A stretch of DNA of 52,716 nucleotides from DASRHK01 sp035650495 (GCA_035650495.1 DASRHK010000081.1:1-52716), one strand, 5' to 3'. Positions 28,973-36,633 are shown, counted from the first letter of the stretch. The notes: generated by a model from the letters alone, not told the origin. A program made the numbers and translations.

Positions 28973-29239
28973 ATGGCCCTGATGCGCGAAGAGAAGGCGG
29001 TGATCGAGGAGGAGCTGCGCACGCGCGAGCGCGAGCTGGATCCCGACGACGACGAGCTCTGCGCGGTCGGGCGCGCGATCGAGGCCATTCGCGAAGGCGA
29101 ATACGGTCATTGCACCGACTGCGGCGCCGACATCCCGTTCGAGCGCCTGCGCGCGCAGCCTACCGCGCTGCGTTGCGCGCGATGCGAAGCGCTCTTCGAG
29201 AAAAATTTCGCAAGTCAGCAGCGAGGTCCGACGCTCTAG
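28973..29239 (+). CDS. DksA/TraR-type zinc-finger protein
   Basis: An 88-residue short relative of DksA. It keeps the C4 zinc site (C47, C50, C68, C71; CTDCG...CARCE) and an N-terminal helix, but lacks the long coiled coil of DksA, so it resembles TraR-sized regulators that bind the RNA polymerase secondary channel. Acidic residues DPDDDE at 23-28 could play the role of the DksA tip. AGGA precedes the ATG. Its last 80 nt overlap the converging DUF72 gene. Confidence 0.88.
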   Translation: MALMREEKAVIEEELRTRERELDPDDDELCAVGRAIEAIREGEYGHCTDCGADIPFERLRAQPTALRCARCEALFEKNFASQQRGPTL

Positions 29240-30095
29240 AGCGCGCTCGGCCGCGCACGCGCACGATCGGCGTGCCCGCGAGCCGCGCTTCCAGTGCGTG
29301 CGCGTCGAACGGCGCGTGCACTTTCCGATCGTTGTCGAAATAGCAGTAGACGTCGCCGTTGCGCTGCCACCGACGGATGCGCTCCGCCCAGCGCTCGAGG
29401 GCTGCGGCCGTGTAGCCGCTCGCGTAGAGCTCCTTGTCGCCATGCAGGCGCAGATACATGAAGTCCGCGGTGACGTCTTCCATGAACGGCCACTTGCCTG
29501 CAGTGTCGGCGACGACCAGCGCGACGCGCTGCTCGCGCAGCAAGTCGACGAACGATGGCGTGACGAACGACGGATGCCGCACTTCCATCGCGTGACGCAG
29601 CGGCAGATCGACGTCGATCGTCAGGCGCGCGCGTCCACTCAGGCGACGATCGCGCCGGCGCGCGACGCGCATCGCCTGCTCGCTCGTGCGTGGCAGCAGA
29701 TCGAGAAAACGTGCGATGCGATCGCGGTCGTACTTCAGCATCGGCGGCAGCTGCCACAGGAACGGCCCGATCTTGTCGCGCAGGTTGAAGATCCCCGACG
29801 CAAAGAAGTTCGCGAGCGGCGTCTCGCAATGGTTGAGCTTCAGCATGTGCGTGATGTAGCGGCTGCCCTTCAGCGCGAACACGAAGCCGTCCGGTGTGTC
29901 GGCGTACCAGCGCGCGTAGTTCTCCGGCCGCTGCAGCGAATAGAACGAGCCGTTCAGCTCGATCGAGCGGAACTCGCGCGACGCGTAGTGCAGCTCGCGA
30001 TGCTGCGCGAGCCCTTTCGGGTAGAACACCTGGCGCCACGGCGCGTAACGCCAGCCGGAGATGCCGATGAGCGCGCGTCCGGATTGCGGGATCAT
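29160..30095 (-). CDS. DUF72 family protein
   Basis: A 311-residue TIM-barrel-like protein of DUF72: IGISGWRYAPWR start, SIELNGSFYSLQRPENYARWY, FVFALKGSRYITH, GPFLWQLPP and YLRLHGDKELYASGY are all signature blocks. No enzymatic activity is established for the family. The last 26 codons are antisense to the zinc-finger gene and extend a basic tail (RRALRIARNAAR) beyond the usual C-terminus. The ATG lies inside a perfect 10-bp palindrome, CATACGTATG (30093-30102). Confidence 0.9.
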   Translation of the reverse strand: MIPQSGRALIGISGWRYAPWRQVFYPKGLAQHRELHYASREFRSIELNGSFYSLQRPENYARWYADTPDGFVFALKGSRYITHMLKLNHCETPLANFFASGIFNLRDKIGPFLWQLPPMLKYDRDRIARFLDLLPRTSEQAMRVARRRDRRLSGRARLTIDVDLPLRHAMEVRHPSFVTPSFVDLLREQRVALVVADTAGKWPFMEDVTADFMYLRLHGDKELYASGYTAAALERWAERIRRWQRNGDVYCYFDNDRKVHAPFDAHALEARLAGTPIVRVRGRARSRASDLAADLRNFSRRALRIARNAAR

Positions 30096-30145
30096 ACGTA
30101 TGTAGAGTGACGCGACGCCCCCGCGTTCCTGTCTGGAGAGGTTCC

Positions 30146-30772
30146 GTGGCCGGTTATTTCGGAAACAGCAGCCTGAAGATCAGTCCCAAGGACTTCCCCG
30201 AGCCGAAGGACGACGCGCCGCGCGCGGCGAAACCCGGACGCGCGCTCGCCGTGCTCGCCGGCGGCTGCTTCTGGTGCGTCGAGGCGGTCTATCGCGATCT
30301 CGACGGCGTGCTCGAAGTGGTGAGCGGCTATTCCGGCGGCAGCGAGGACACTGCCGACTATCGCTCCGTCTGCACCGGGCGCACCGAGCACGCCGAAGTC
30401 GTGCAGATCGCGTACGATCCGTCGCGCACGACGTTCGGCCAGCTGCTCAAGATCTTCTTCGCGATCGCGCACGACCCGACCCAGCTCAATCGCCAGGGCA
30501 ACGATGTCGGCACGCAGTACCGCTCCGCGATCTTCTACGCCGACGACGAGCAGAAGCGCGTCGCCGAGCGCTACATCGCGCAGCTCGACGCGGCGAAGGT
30601 GTTCGGCTCGAAGATCGTCACGCGGCTCGAGCCGCTCAAGGCGTTCTTCGAAGCCGAGGGCTATCACCAGAACTACGCCGAGCTGCATCCCGATCAGCCG
30701 TACATCCAGGCGATCGCCGCGCCGAAGGTCGACAAGCTCCGCGAATATTTCGGCGACCGGCTGAAGCGCTAG
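30146..30772 (+). CDS. msrA: Peptide-methionine (S)-S-oxide reductase
   Basis: Repairs oxidised methionine. The 208-residue protein has the catalytic GGCFWCVEA (C41, C44), GYSGG, YDPSRTTFGQLL and HQNYAELHPDQPY blocks of MsrA. The start is GTG at 30146 because GGAGAGG lies 4-5 nt upstream and the downstream reading MAGYFGNSSLKI looks natural; the frame is open 39 nt further back. No signal peptide, so it is cytoplasmic. Confidence 0.95.
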   Translation: MAGYFGNSSLKISPKDFPEPKDDAPRAAKPGRALAVLAGGCFWCVEAVYRDLDGVLEVVSGYSGGSEDTADYRSVCTGRTEHAEVVQIAYDPSRTTFGQLLKIFFAIAHDPTQLNRQGNDVGTQYRSAIFYADDEQKRVAERYIAQLDAAKVFGSKIVTRLEPLKAFFEAEGYHQNYAELHPDQPYIQAIAAPKVDKLREYFGDRLKR

Positions 30773-30781
30773 GGAAACGTT

Positions 30782-31282
30782 CTAGTTCTTGGCGACGTCG
30801 CTCGGCGGCGGCGCTTTCCTCGGGGCCGGCGCGCTCCAGTACACCTTCAGCTGCTTGCGGCCGAACTGCCGCGCGGCCGCGACGTCGCTGCCCATGAAGA
30901 TGTCGATCGTGTTGCGCCACTGGTTGGGCGTGCGATCGAGCACGAGGAACTCGCCCTTGAAGCCCTCGATGCGCACACGCTTGCGATGCGTGAGCCCCTT
31001 GTCGGCGAGATCCGGCGACACCGCGATCGCGCGCAAGCCGGGCTTGATCGCGTCGAGGTGATCGCCCCACGCGCCGAGGATCGGATCGCCGTCGGTCTGC
31101 GCGAGCGTGCAGTTGTATGCGGTCGCAGTGACGGTGAGGCTCTGCTGCGCGGTCGCGTGATGATGTGCGCGCTTGTGCTTCTTGTGCTTGCCGGTCGCGG
31201 CGAGCGCGCCTGTGCTGATGCACAAGCAAAGGATCGGAACCAAGCACGCGCGCGCGATTCCAAATTCACGTTGGCGGTTCAT
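30782..31282 (-). CDS. Exported 3D (Asp-Asp-Asp) domain protein
   Basis: A 166-residue protein with signal peptide (cleavage near TGALAA, 29), a His/Lys-rich linker (31-45) and a C-terminal 3D domain, the small double-psi barrel of MltA and resuscitation-type cell-wall enzymes. The three aspartates are visible as SPD91, LD116RT and ID127IF, with the final RKQLKVYW block. It probably acts on or binds peptidoglycan. The start codon is only 14 nt from the divergent ATG at 31297. Confidence 0.86.
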   Translation of the reverse strand: MNRQREFGIARACLVPILCLCISTGALAATGKHKKHKRAHHHATAQQSLTVTATAYNCTLAQTDGDPILGAWGDHLDAIKPGLRAIAVSPDLADKGLTHRKRVRIEGFKGEFLVLDRTPNQWRNTIDIFMGSDVAAARQFGRKQLKVYWSAPAPRKAPPPSDVAKN

Positions 31283-31296
31283 TTTTGGAGGTTCAG

Positions 31297-31587
31297 ATGC
31301 CACGTGGCGACAAGTCAGCATACACGGACAAGCAGAAGCGGCAGGCGGAGCACATCGAGGAGAGCTACGAGGATCGTGGCGTCTCGGAGAAGGAAGCGGA
31401 GGCTCGCGCCTGGGCGACGGTGAACAAGCAGACCGGCGGCGGCGAGAAGCGCGGCAGCGGGCGGCGCACGCCGGCGTCGCGCAAGAAAGCGGCGCGCAAG
31501 GACTCGGCGAAGCGCGCGGCGCAGACGCGTCGCGGCCGCTCGCCCAATCGCGGCCGGGCTTCGGCTCGCAAGAGCAAGCGTCGCTAG
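31297..31587 (+). CDS. Small basic protein, plasmid-stabilisation-like
   Basis: A 96-residue hydrophilic protein opening MPRGDKSAYTDKQKRQAEHIEESYE, a pattern common in proteobacterial proteins labelled plasmid stabilisation protein, with RAWATVNKQTGGG, followed by a Lys/Arg/Ser-rich tail (about 55-96) like a histone H1 tail. No experiment-based role is known to me. GGAGG lies 6 nt before the ATG. It shares a CTAG stop with the converging small basic gene. DNA binding is inferred from charge only. Confidence 0.85.
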   Translation: MPRGDKSAYTDKQKRQAEHIEESYEDRGVSEKEAEARAWATVNKQTGGGEKRGSGRRTPASRKKAARKDSAKRAAQTRRGRSPNRGRASARKSKRR

Positions 31588-31745
31588 CGGCGCCGGCGCT
31601 TCTGGCGGGCGACTTTCGACGCCTGCTTGCCGAGCGCGGTGCGCGTCTTCTTCGACAGGTGCGCGATGGTGCGCTTGGATTTCGCGGCCTTCGCCGCCTT
31701 GCGGATGTTCTTGCGCGCGGCGGCCTTCTGTCTTGCGGATGCCAT
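31584..31745 (-). CDS. Very small, highly basic protein
   Basis: A 53-residue protein almost entirely of Lys, Arg and Ala with a central THL-like SKKTRTALGKQASK core. It resembles small Lys-rich proteins seen in other soil proteobacteria and is probably nucleic-acid binding. The ATG at 31745 is the natural start; the frame extends further upstream without sense. No ribosome-binding site stronger than CCCCATCC is visible. It converges on the gene before it with a shared CTAG stop. Confidence 0.7.
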   Translation of the reverse strand: MASARQKAAARKNIRKAAKAAKSKRTIAHLSKKTRTALGKQASKVARQKRRRR

Positions 31746-31858
31746 GGATGGGGGTCTCGTGCGGGGATTGAACTGCGACAGCGCGCCTGCGTGAAGTACT
31801 CCCGCGACGCGCGGAACGCTGCGCATCGACGGCTGGTCGAATCAGCAGGAGCCACGCC

Positions 31859-32356
31859 ATGAATCCACTCCGATTGCCGGGTGCTGCGCTCGCCGTCGCG
31901 ATCCTCTCCGCCTGCGCGACGGCAACGCCCTACCAGCCGCTCAAGGGCGGCGAGGGCTACGCCGAGCAGAAGCTCGAGGCCAACCGCTACCGCATCGCGT
32001 TCGCCGCGAATTCCGCGACGCCGCGGCAGAAGGCGCAGGACTACGTGCTGCTGCGCGCCGCCGAGCTCACGCTCGAGCAGGGCTACGACTACTTCGTCCT
32101 GACCGGGCAATCCACCGGGGCGGAGCCGCGCTCGAGCGCGTTCTCCGTCGGCGTCGGGGGGTTCAGCTTCGGCGGCAGCGGCGGCGTCGGTGCTGGCGTC
32201 GGCGTCGGCAGCGGCGGCAGCTCGGATTTCACGCAAGTCGCCGACATCGTCATGTTCAAGGGCGCCAAGCCCGAGAACGATCCGAACGCGTTCGACGCGC
32301 ACGCGGTGAAGGACAATCTCGAGGGGGCCATGAAGAAAGGAGGAACCTCGTCATGA
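31859..32356 (+). CDS. Outer-membrane lipoprotein, CC0125/CC1285-like
   Basis: A 165-residue lipoprotein with lipobox LSAC (C19) and the conserved TPYQPL, GYAEQKLEANRYRIAFAANSAT and AELTLEQGYDYFVL blocks of a family known from Caulobacter CC0125/CC1285. A Gly/Ser/Val-rich loop (about 95-120) separates this from a C-terminal helix. Function unknown. It overlaps the next gene by 4 bp (ATGA). Confidence 0.85.
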   Translation: MNPLRLPGAALAVAILSACATATPYQPLKGGEGYAEQKLEANRYRIAFAANSATPRQKAQDYVLLRAAELTLEQGYDYFVLTGQSTGAEPRSSAFSVGVGGFSFGGSGGVGAGVGVGSGGSSDFTQVADIVMFKGAKPENDPNAFDAHAVKDNLEGAMKKGGTSS

Positions 32357-32685
32357 AGACCCCATGCTTGCTCGCTGCGCTCACACTCTTCGCGATACCG
32401 CTGGCGACGCTCGCCGACATCCGCACCGACGCGAGCGGGCGGCGCGTCGATTGTCACGAGGAAACCGTGACGACCACGAAGGAGAAGGAAGGCCACCCGG
32501 TCGCCGGCACTGTCGTCGGCGCTGCTGCGGGGGCGGTGATCGGCCATCAGTTCGGCAGCGGCCACGGCAACGATGCCGCGACCGCCGGCGGCGCGGTGGT
32601 CGGCGGCGTCGCCGGGCACGAGATGGCCAAGGGCGGCACCAAATCGGAGACCAAGACCGAGACGCGCTGCGTCCCGATCGATTAA
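32353..32685 (+). CDS. Glycine-zipper 2TM domain protein
   Basis: A 110-residue exported protein with signal peptide (cleavage near TLA, 21) and a glycine-zipper segment AGTVVGAAAGAVIGHQFG...AGGAVVGGVAGHEM (about 50-90), as in SmpA/SlyB/YmgG-type envelope proteins. Two cysteines (35 and about 106) could pair. It is co-translated with the lipoprotein before it, and both probably act at the outer membrane. Confidence 0.87.
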   Translation: MKTPCLLAALTLFAIPLATLADIRTDASGRRVDCHEETVTTTKEKEGHPVAGTVVGAAAGAVIGHQFGSGHGNDAATAGGAVVGGVAGHEMAKGGTKSETKTETRCVPID

Positions 32686-32689
32686 TCGA

Positions 32690-33451
32690 TCATCGCTTCC
32701 GCGGCTTGAGCTGCTTCGCCAGCGCCGACGTCGGCAGCATCTTCAGCACGCGGCCGACGACGTTCCACGGCCAGACCGGAACCGTGGATTCCTGCACGCC
32801 GCGATCGATGAGGTCCGCGATGATCTTCGCGCCCTTGCCGACGTCGATCAGGAACGGGCGCGCGTCGCCCATGTCCTGGTTGATCGGCGTGTCGATGTAG
32901 CCCGGATACAGCGTCGTCACCTTGATCGGCGTGCCGTGGACTTCGACGCGCGCCGAGTCGGTATAGGTCGCGATCGCGGCCTTCGACGCGCTGTAGGACC
33001 CCGAGCCGGGCAGTCCGCGGAACGCGGCGACCGAGGAGATCACCACGAGGTGCCCGCTGTTCTGGTGGCGGAACAGCGCGATCGCCGCGTCGATCGTCGC
33101 CATCGCGCCGATGACGTTGGTCTCGATCGTCTTGCGATCGGCGTCGAAGTGGCCCATGCCGATGAGCCCGTTGCTGCCGATGCCGGCGTTGGCGACGATG
33201 AGATCGACGCGGCCGAGCCGCTTGGCTTCGTCGTCGACCAGCTTGAACACGTCCGCGTAGCGCGTGACGTCGAGCGCGCGCGATTCGACCTTGCGCTCGG
33301 GATGCTTGGCTCGGATGTCGCGCGCGATCTCTTCGACGGTGTCGATGCGTCGCGCGGCGAGCACCAGATCGTCGCCGCGCGCAGCGAGCTCGAACGCGAG
33401 TTGGCGGCCGATGCCCGAGCTCGCGCCGGTGATGATGACATTGCGGTTCAT
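32690..33451 (-). CDS. Short-chain dehydrogenase/reductase
   Basis: A 253-residue NAD(P)-dependent oxidoreductase. Cofactor motif TGASSGIGRQLA at 8-19, NAG near 90, and catalytic S...YSASK (about 140-157). The C-terminus carries a hydrophobic WPWNVVGRVLKMLP segment as in membrane-associated SDRs of sterol/lipid type. Start at 33451, with AAAGGAA just upstream. Substrate unknown. Confidence 0.9.
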   Translation of the reverse strand: MNRNVIITGASSGIGRQLAFELAARGDDLVLAARRIDTVEEIARDIRAKHPERKVESRALDVTRYADVFKLVDDEAKRLGRVDLIVANAGIGSNGLIGMGHFDADRKTIETNVIGAMATIDAAIALFRHQNSGHLVVISSVAAFRGLPGSGSYSASKAAIATYTDSARVEVHGTPIKVTTLYPGYIDTPINQDMGDARPFLIDVGKGAKIIADLIDRGVQESTVPVWPWNVVGRVLKMLPTSALAKQLKPRKR

Positions 33452-33524
33452 TTCCTTTCCCCATAGGTGAACTGCGGCGCGCAAGCGTACACTGATCGCC
33501 CGGAAGGAGAATCGGGGTATTCGG

Positions 33525-34319
33525 ATGAGCGCATGGAAATGGGTGCTGGCAGCCATCGTCGTGGCAGGCGTGGCGGTCGGCGTGGTGCTGTGGCTGCAAG
33601 CGACGCCGGAAACGGCGCCGGCGCAACCGCCGGCGACTCCGGCCGCTCCGCAAGCCGCCGCGCCTCAGCACTATCCGCTTCCGGAGCAGGAGCCTGCGCA
33701 GCAGTCGCAGGAGCCGCTGCCGCAGCTCGACGGCAGCGACGAAGCGGTGCGCGCCGCGCTCAGCGACACGCTCGGCAAGCAGCCCGTCGAAGCATTCCTG
33801 GTGCCGAAGGAATTCGTGCGGCGCTTCGTGGCGCTCGTCGACAGCCTCGATCGCCATCCGGTACCGCTGGAGTTCCGGCCGCTCAAGCACGTCGAAGGCG
33901 TGCCGGTCACGCAGCCCAAAGGCACCGACGCGTTCGTGCTTCAGCCCGAGGACGCGAAGCGCTACACGCCGTGGGTGACCGCGCTGCAATCGGCCGACAC
34001 GCAGAAGCTCGTCGATCTGTACTTGCGCTACTACCCGCTCATGCAGAAGGCCTACGAGGATCTCGGCTATCCGGGCAAGTACTTCAACGATCGCGTCGTG
34101 CAGATCATCGACCATCTGCTGGCGACGCCCGAGGTCGACGGGCCGATCGAGCTCGTGCGGCCGAAAGTTCTGTTCCAGTTCGCCGACCCCGCGCTCGAGC
34201 AGCGCTCGTGGGGCCAGAAGACGCTGATCCGCATGGGCCAGGACAACGCAGCCGCGGTGAAAGCCAAGCTCGTGCAGATCCGCGGGCGCATCGCGGTCGC
34301 CGGCGAAGCGCAGCACTGA
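33525..34319 (+). CDS. DUF3014 family membrane-anchored protein
   Basis: A 264-residue protein with one N-terminal membrane helix (about 5-24), a Pro/Ala/Gln-rich linker (25-65) and a C-terminal DUF3014 domain (LVPKEFVRRFVALVDSL, PLEFRPL, YLRYYPLMQKAYEDLGYP, DRVVQIIDHLLATPE). It projects into the periplasm. Role not known; the GAAGGAGA ribosome-binding site lies about 15 nt upstream of the ATG. Confidence 0.9.
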   Translation: MSAWKWVLAAIVVAGVAVGVVLWLQATPETAPAQPPATPAAPQAAAPQHYPLPEQEPAQQSQEPLPQLDGSDEAVRAALSDTLGKQPVEAFLVPKEFVRRFVALVDSLDRHPVPLEFRPLKHVEGVPVTQPKGTDAFVLQPEDAKRYTPWVTALQSADTQKLVDLYLRYYPLMQKAYEDLGYPGKYFNDRVVQIIDHLLATPEVDGPIELVRPKVLFQFADPALEQRSWGQKTLIRMGQDNAAAVKAKLVQIRGRIAVAGEAQH

Positions 34320-34410
34320 TCGGCGTTCAGGACCGATTCATCTGACCGCACGAGAATGGGCTCGCGCGGCCAATGCAGGCCGTCCAATCCCCCACCAGGA
34401 GAGAGAAGTC

Positions 34411-34815
34411 ATGAGCAATCGATTTGTGCCGGTCGTCGCGTTGTTGGCGCTGCTTGCGGGCTCGGCGTATGCCGACAACGCCGTCAATGTCGACGCCAAT
34501 GCATCCGTGAAGCACTCGGGCAAGAAGTCCGAGGAATCCGCGCCGGCGGCGAGCGCCGCGGAGGCGCAGGGCAAGGGCGAAGAAGCGGCCGCGAAGGCCG
34601 AGGCCGCCGGTAAGGCTGGCGCCGACGCCGCGAAGGAAGGCGGCAAGAAGGTGCAGGCTGGCGCGAAGACGACGGTGAAAGGCGCGCACAAAGCCGTGAA
34701 GAGCACGGTCGGCGGCGTCACCGGCGCGGTCGGCGGGCTCACCGGCGACACCAGCGTCAGCGTCGACGCGAACGCGAAGGCCGAGAAGAAAGCCGACGAG
34801 AAGAGCGACGAGTAA
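34411..34815 (+). CDS. Secreted Ala/Lys-rich low-complexity protein
   Basis: A 134-residue exported protein: signal peptide to about 21 (GSAYA), then a Lys/Ala/Glu helix-forming region and a short Gly-rich hydrophobic stretch (VGGVTGAVGGLTG near 100-112). The mature protein begins NAVNVDANASVK and ends TSVSVDANAKAEKKADEKSDE, so a VDANA segment appears at both ends. The composition recalls late-embryogenesis-abundant-type stress proteins. AGGAGAG precedes the ATG and a terminator follows. Unknown function. Confidence 0.75.
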   Translation: MSNRFVPVVALLALLAGSAYADNAVNVDANASVKHSGKKSEESAPAASAAEAQGKGEEAAAKAEAAGKAGADAAKEGGKKVQAGAKTTVKGAHKAVKSTVGGVTGAVGGLTGDTSVSVDANAKAEKKADEKSDE

Positions 34816-34834
34816 AGCGACTGCGTTGCGCAGA

Positions 34835-34863
34835 AGGCGGCCACGGATCGGCCGCCTTTTTTA
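34835..34863 (+). terminator. Rho-independent terminator
   Basis: AGGCGGCC and GGCCGCCT pair in an 8-bp stem around ACGGATC, followed by TTTTTTAT. It closes the Ala/Lys-rich protein transcript 20 nt after the stop codon. Confidence 0.9.
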
Positions 34864-34936
34864 TTGCCCGAACTGTCTTTGATTTGCGACTGCAAAAAGC
34901 CACCGCATCGCACCTGTTTGCACGCATTACCCAGCA

Positions 34937-34962
34937 GCGCTGTCGGCATGACGCGACAGCGC
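34937..34962 (+). promoter_or_regulatory. 9-bp perfect inverted repeat, possible activator site
   Basis: GCGCTGTCG and CGACAGCGC are exact reverse complements with an 8-nt spacer. It is about 75 bp upstream of the predicted start of a sigma-54-type promoter, the range where enhancer-binding activators dock. There is no T-run after it, so it is not a terminator. The activator is unknown. Confidence 0.45.
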
Positions 34963-34999
34963 GGCCGCCAAGTGACTGACGTTTGGTCACGGGCGCAGA

Positions 35000-35015
35000 T
35001 GGCATCCGATTTGCG
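35000..35015 (+). promoter_or_regulatory. Candidate sigma-54 promoter
   Basis: TGGCATCCGATTTGCG keeps the invariant GG (35001-35002) and GC (35013-35014) with exactly 10 nt between, and TGGCA and TTGC of the consensus TGGCACG-N4-TTGCW. Transcription would begin near 35026, giving a leader of about 45 nt before the ATG at 35071. Chance matches to sigma-54 boxes are common in GC-rich DNA, so this rests partly on position and the palindrome upstream. Confidence 0.5.
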
Positions 35016-35070
35016 GCCTGTGGGGGGACCGGGAAATAACCCGTTTGATGAAACCACCACTGGAGGACAC

Positions 35071-35523
35071 ATGAAACTCAGGAACTTCATCCTCATCGGC
35101 AGCTTCGCGGCGATGGCCGCGACCGGTGCGGCGATGGCGCAGTCCGGCTCCGGCTCGGCCGGCGCGTCGGGCTCGACTTCGGGCGCCAGCGCTTCTGGCT
35201 CGACCAGCGGCTCGTCGACCAATCCGGCTGACCGCATGCCGACCGATCCGACCGCGCCGCTGAACGACGCGAAGAACAAGCTCAAGAAGAACGCGCCTGG
35301 CACGCCGAGCACCAGCCCGAACGGCAACCCGACGGGTCCGATCTCCGTGACGCCGCCGTCGCAGGACAATCCGAACACGGCGGTTGACGTGAACACGGAT
35401 CCGGCGAAGGCGCACGCGGCCGCGGGCACCAACGGCGTCAATGCGAATGCGCAGCTGAACGCCACGAGCCCGGATCAGGCCACGCCGAAGGGCACCAAGA
35501 AGAAGAGCAAGTCCGGCCAGTAA
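35071..35523 (+). CDS. Secreted Ser/Gly/Pro/Asn-rich low-complexity protein
   Basis: A 150-residue exported protein: signal peptide to about 23 (GAAMAQ), a Ser/Gly repeat stretch (24-50), an Asn/Pro-rich middle and a Lys-rich end (KGTKKKSKSGQ). It carries VDVNTDPAKAHAAAG and NANAQLNATS, faintly like the VDANA segments of the neighbouring secreted protein. TGGAGGA is 4 nt before the ATG, and a terminator follows, so it is an independent unit. No family recognised. Confidence 0.78.
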   Translation: MKLRNFILIGSFAAMAATGAAMAQSGSGSAGASGSTSGASASGSTSGSSTNPADRMPTDPTAPLNDAKNKLKKNAPGTPSTSPNGNPTGPISVTPPSQDNPNTAVDVNTDPAKAHAAAGTNGVNANAQLNATSPDQATPKGTKKKSKSGQ

Positions 35524-35545
35524 ACCGGTCGGCAGTCGAGAAGAG

Positions 35546-35580
35546 CGGGCGCGATCTTAAAATCGCGCCCGTTTTCTCTT
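35546..35580 (+). terminator. Rho-independent terminator
   Basis: CGGGCGCGAT and ATCGCGCCCG form a perfect 10-bp stem around CTTAAA, followed by TTTTCTCTT, 22 nt after the stop of the secreted protein. As the stem is symmetrical, it might also serve the small minus-strand gene at 35615, although the A-run needed on that side is short. Confidence 0.9.
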
Positions 35581-35614
35581 GCGCGTGCGCGCGGATTATT
35601 ATTTTCCTGGCGCG

Positions 35615-35827
35615 TCATTCGCGCGTGCGGATGTTGCCGCCGCTCGGGCGTCCCGATCGATGCGGCTGTGCGAGCTGGCCCTTGTGGCCGCGCGCAGTGG
35701 CCTGCTGACCGCTCAGGACTTCGTCGCCCACACCCGCTTCATCGACCGCGTCGGCGTTGGCGTTGAGACGCTTCTCGAGCCTGGTCTTGCGCGCGCCGGG
35801 GCCGCGATCCTCTTCCTGCTTTGCCAT
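35615..35827 (-). CDS. Small hydrophilic protein, unknown
   Basis: A 70-residue charged protein (MAKQEEDRGPGARKTRLEKRLNA... ending SGGNIRTRE), with no membrane segment or signal. GGAGGA lies 4 nt before the ATG at 35827, the best evidence that it is translated. Composition is like small stress-associated hydrophilic proteins. It is flanked by a terminator and the GST gene. Confidence 0.6.
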   Translation of the reverse strand: MAKQEEDRGPGARKTRLEKRLNANADAVDEAGVGDEVLSGQQATARGHKGQLAQPHRSGRPSGGNIRTRE

Positions 35828-35883
35828 GGGGTCCTCCATGTTCGTTGGCGATACAGGTTCGGACCCGACGATGCGACCCGCGT

Positions 35884-36633
35884 TCAGATGCGCATCAGGC
35901 CACGGCGGGGGCTGGTCGTGCCGTAGGTTTCCGCGAGGATCGGCGCGCCCATCGCGGTGAGCGCTTCGCGATGCTTGGCGATCGGCGTGCGCAGCATCTT
36001 CTCCTCGAACGGCTTGAGCTGCGCCAAGCAGTCCTGCGCGAGCACGCGCTCGACGAATGCCGCCGTGCGCGGAAAGCGCGACGCATCCAAGACGTAGCGC
36101 GCGAACGCCGCGTTACGGAAGAACACCGCGACGCTGATATCCGCGATCGACAACTCGCCGAACAGGAAGCCCAACGCCGGCAATTGCGATTCGAGATACT
36201 CCAGGACCTGCGGCATCTCCTCGTTGATCGTCTTGCGCAGCGCGACGTCGTCGGTCGGCCGTCCCCAGACATACGGTCCGATCGCGACCTGGTTGAACAG
36301 CTGCCAGATGAAGACGTCGCCCATGCGCGTGTCGGCGTACTCCTCGAGCCAGCGCGCTTTCGCGCCATCGGCGGCGTCGGCGGGGTACAGCCGCGGGCGA
36401 GGATGACGATCCTCGAGGTACTGGCAGATCACCGTGGAATCGCACAGCGTCACGCGATCGTCGATCAGCACGGGGATGCGGCGCAGCGGCGACAGCTTCG
36501 AGAAGCGATCGTCGCCGAGGAACGCGACGATCGGATCGATCTCGTAGGCGATTCCCTTCAGGTGCAGCACGGCGAGCACCTTGCGCACATACGGCGACAG
36601 GTAGCTGCCGATGATCTTCACGGGCGTGGTCAT
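35884..36633 (-). CDS. Glutathione S-transferase
   Basis: A 249-residue GST. N-terminal thioredoxin-fold domain (about 5-80) with GSYLSPYVRKVLAVLHLKGI, RIPVLIDDRVTLCDSTVICQYLE (the ES/DS glutathione-binding step is DST), and an all-helical C-terminal domain (about 90-225) with SIADISVAVFF. The serine in SPYVRK is the likely thiol-activating residue. It may detoxify electrophiles; substrate unknown. Confidence 0.9.
   Translation of the reverse strand: MTTPVKIIGSYLSPYVRKVLAVLHLKGIAYEIDPIVAFLGDDRFSKLSPLRRIPVLIDDRVTLCDSTVICQYLEDRHPRPRLYPADAADGAKARWLEEYADTRMGDVFIWQLFNQVAIGPYVWGRPTDDVALRKTINEEMPQVLEYLESQLPALGFLFGELSIADISVAVFFRNAAFARYVLDASRFPRTAAFVERVLAQDCLAQLKPFEEKMLRTPIAKHREALTAMGAPILAETYGTTSPRRGLMRI

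Noticed and set aside
34937..34962. Palindrome as a terminator
   Set aside because: No T-run follows on the plus strand, and a terminator for the preceding gene is already present at 34835-34863.
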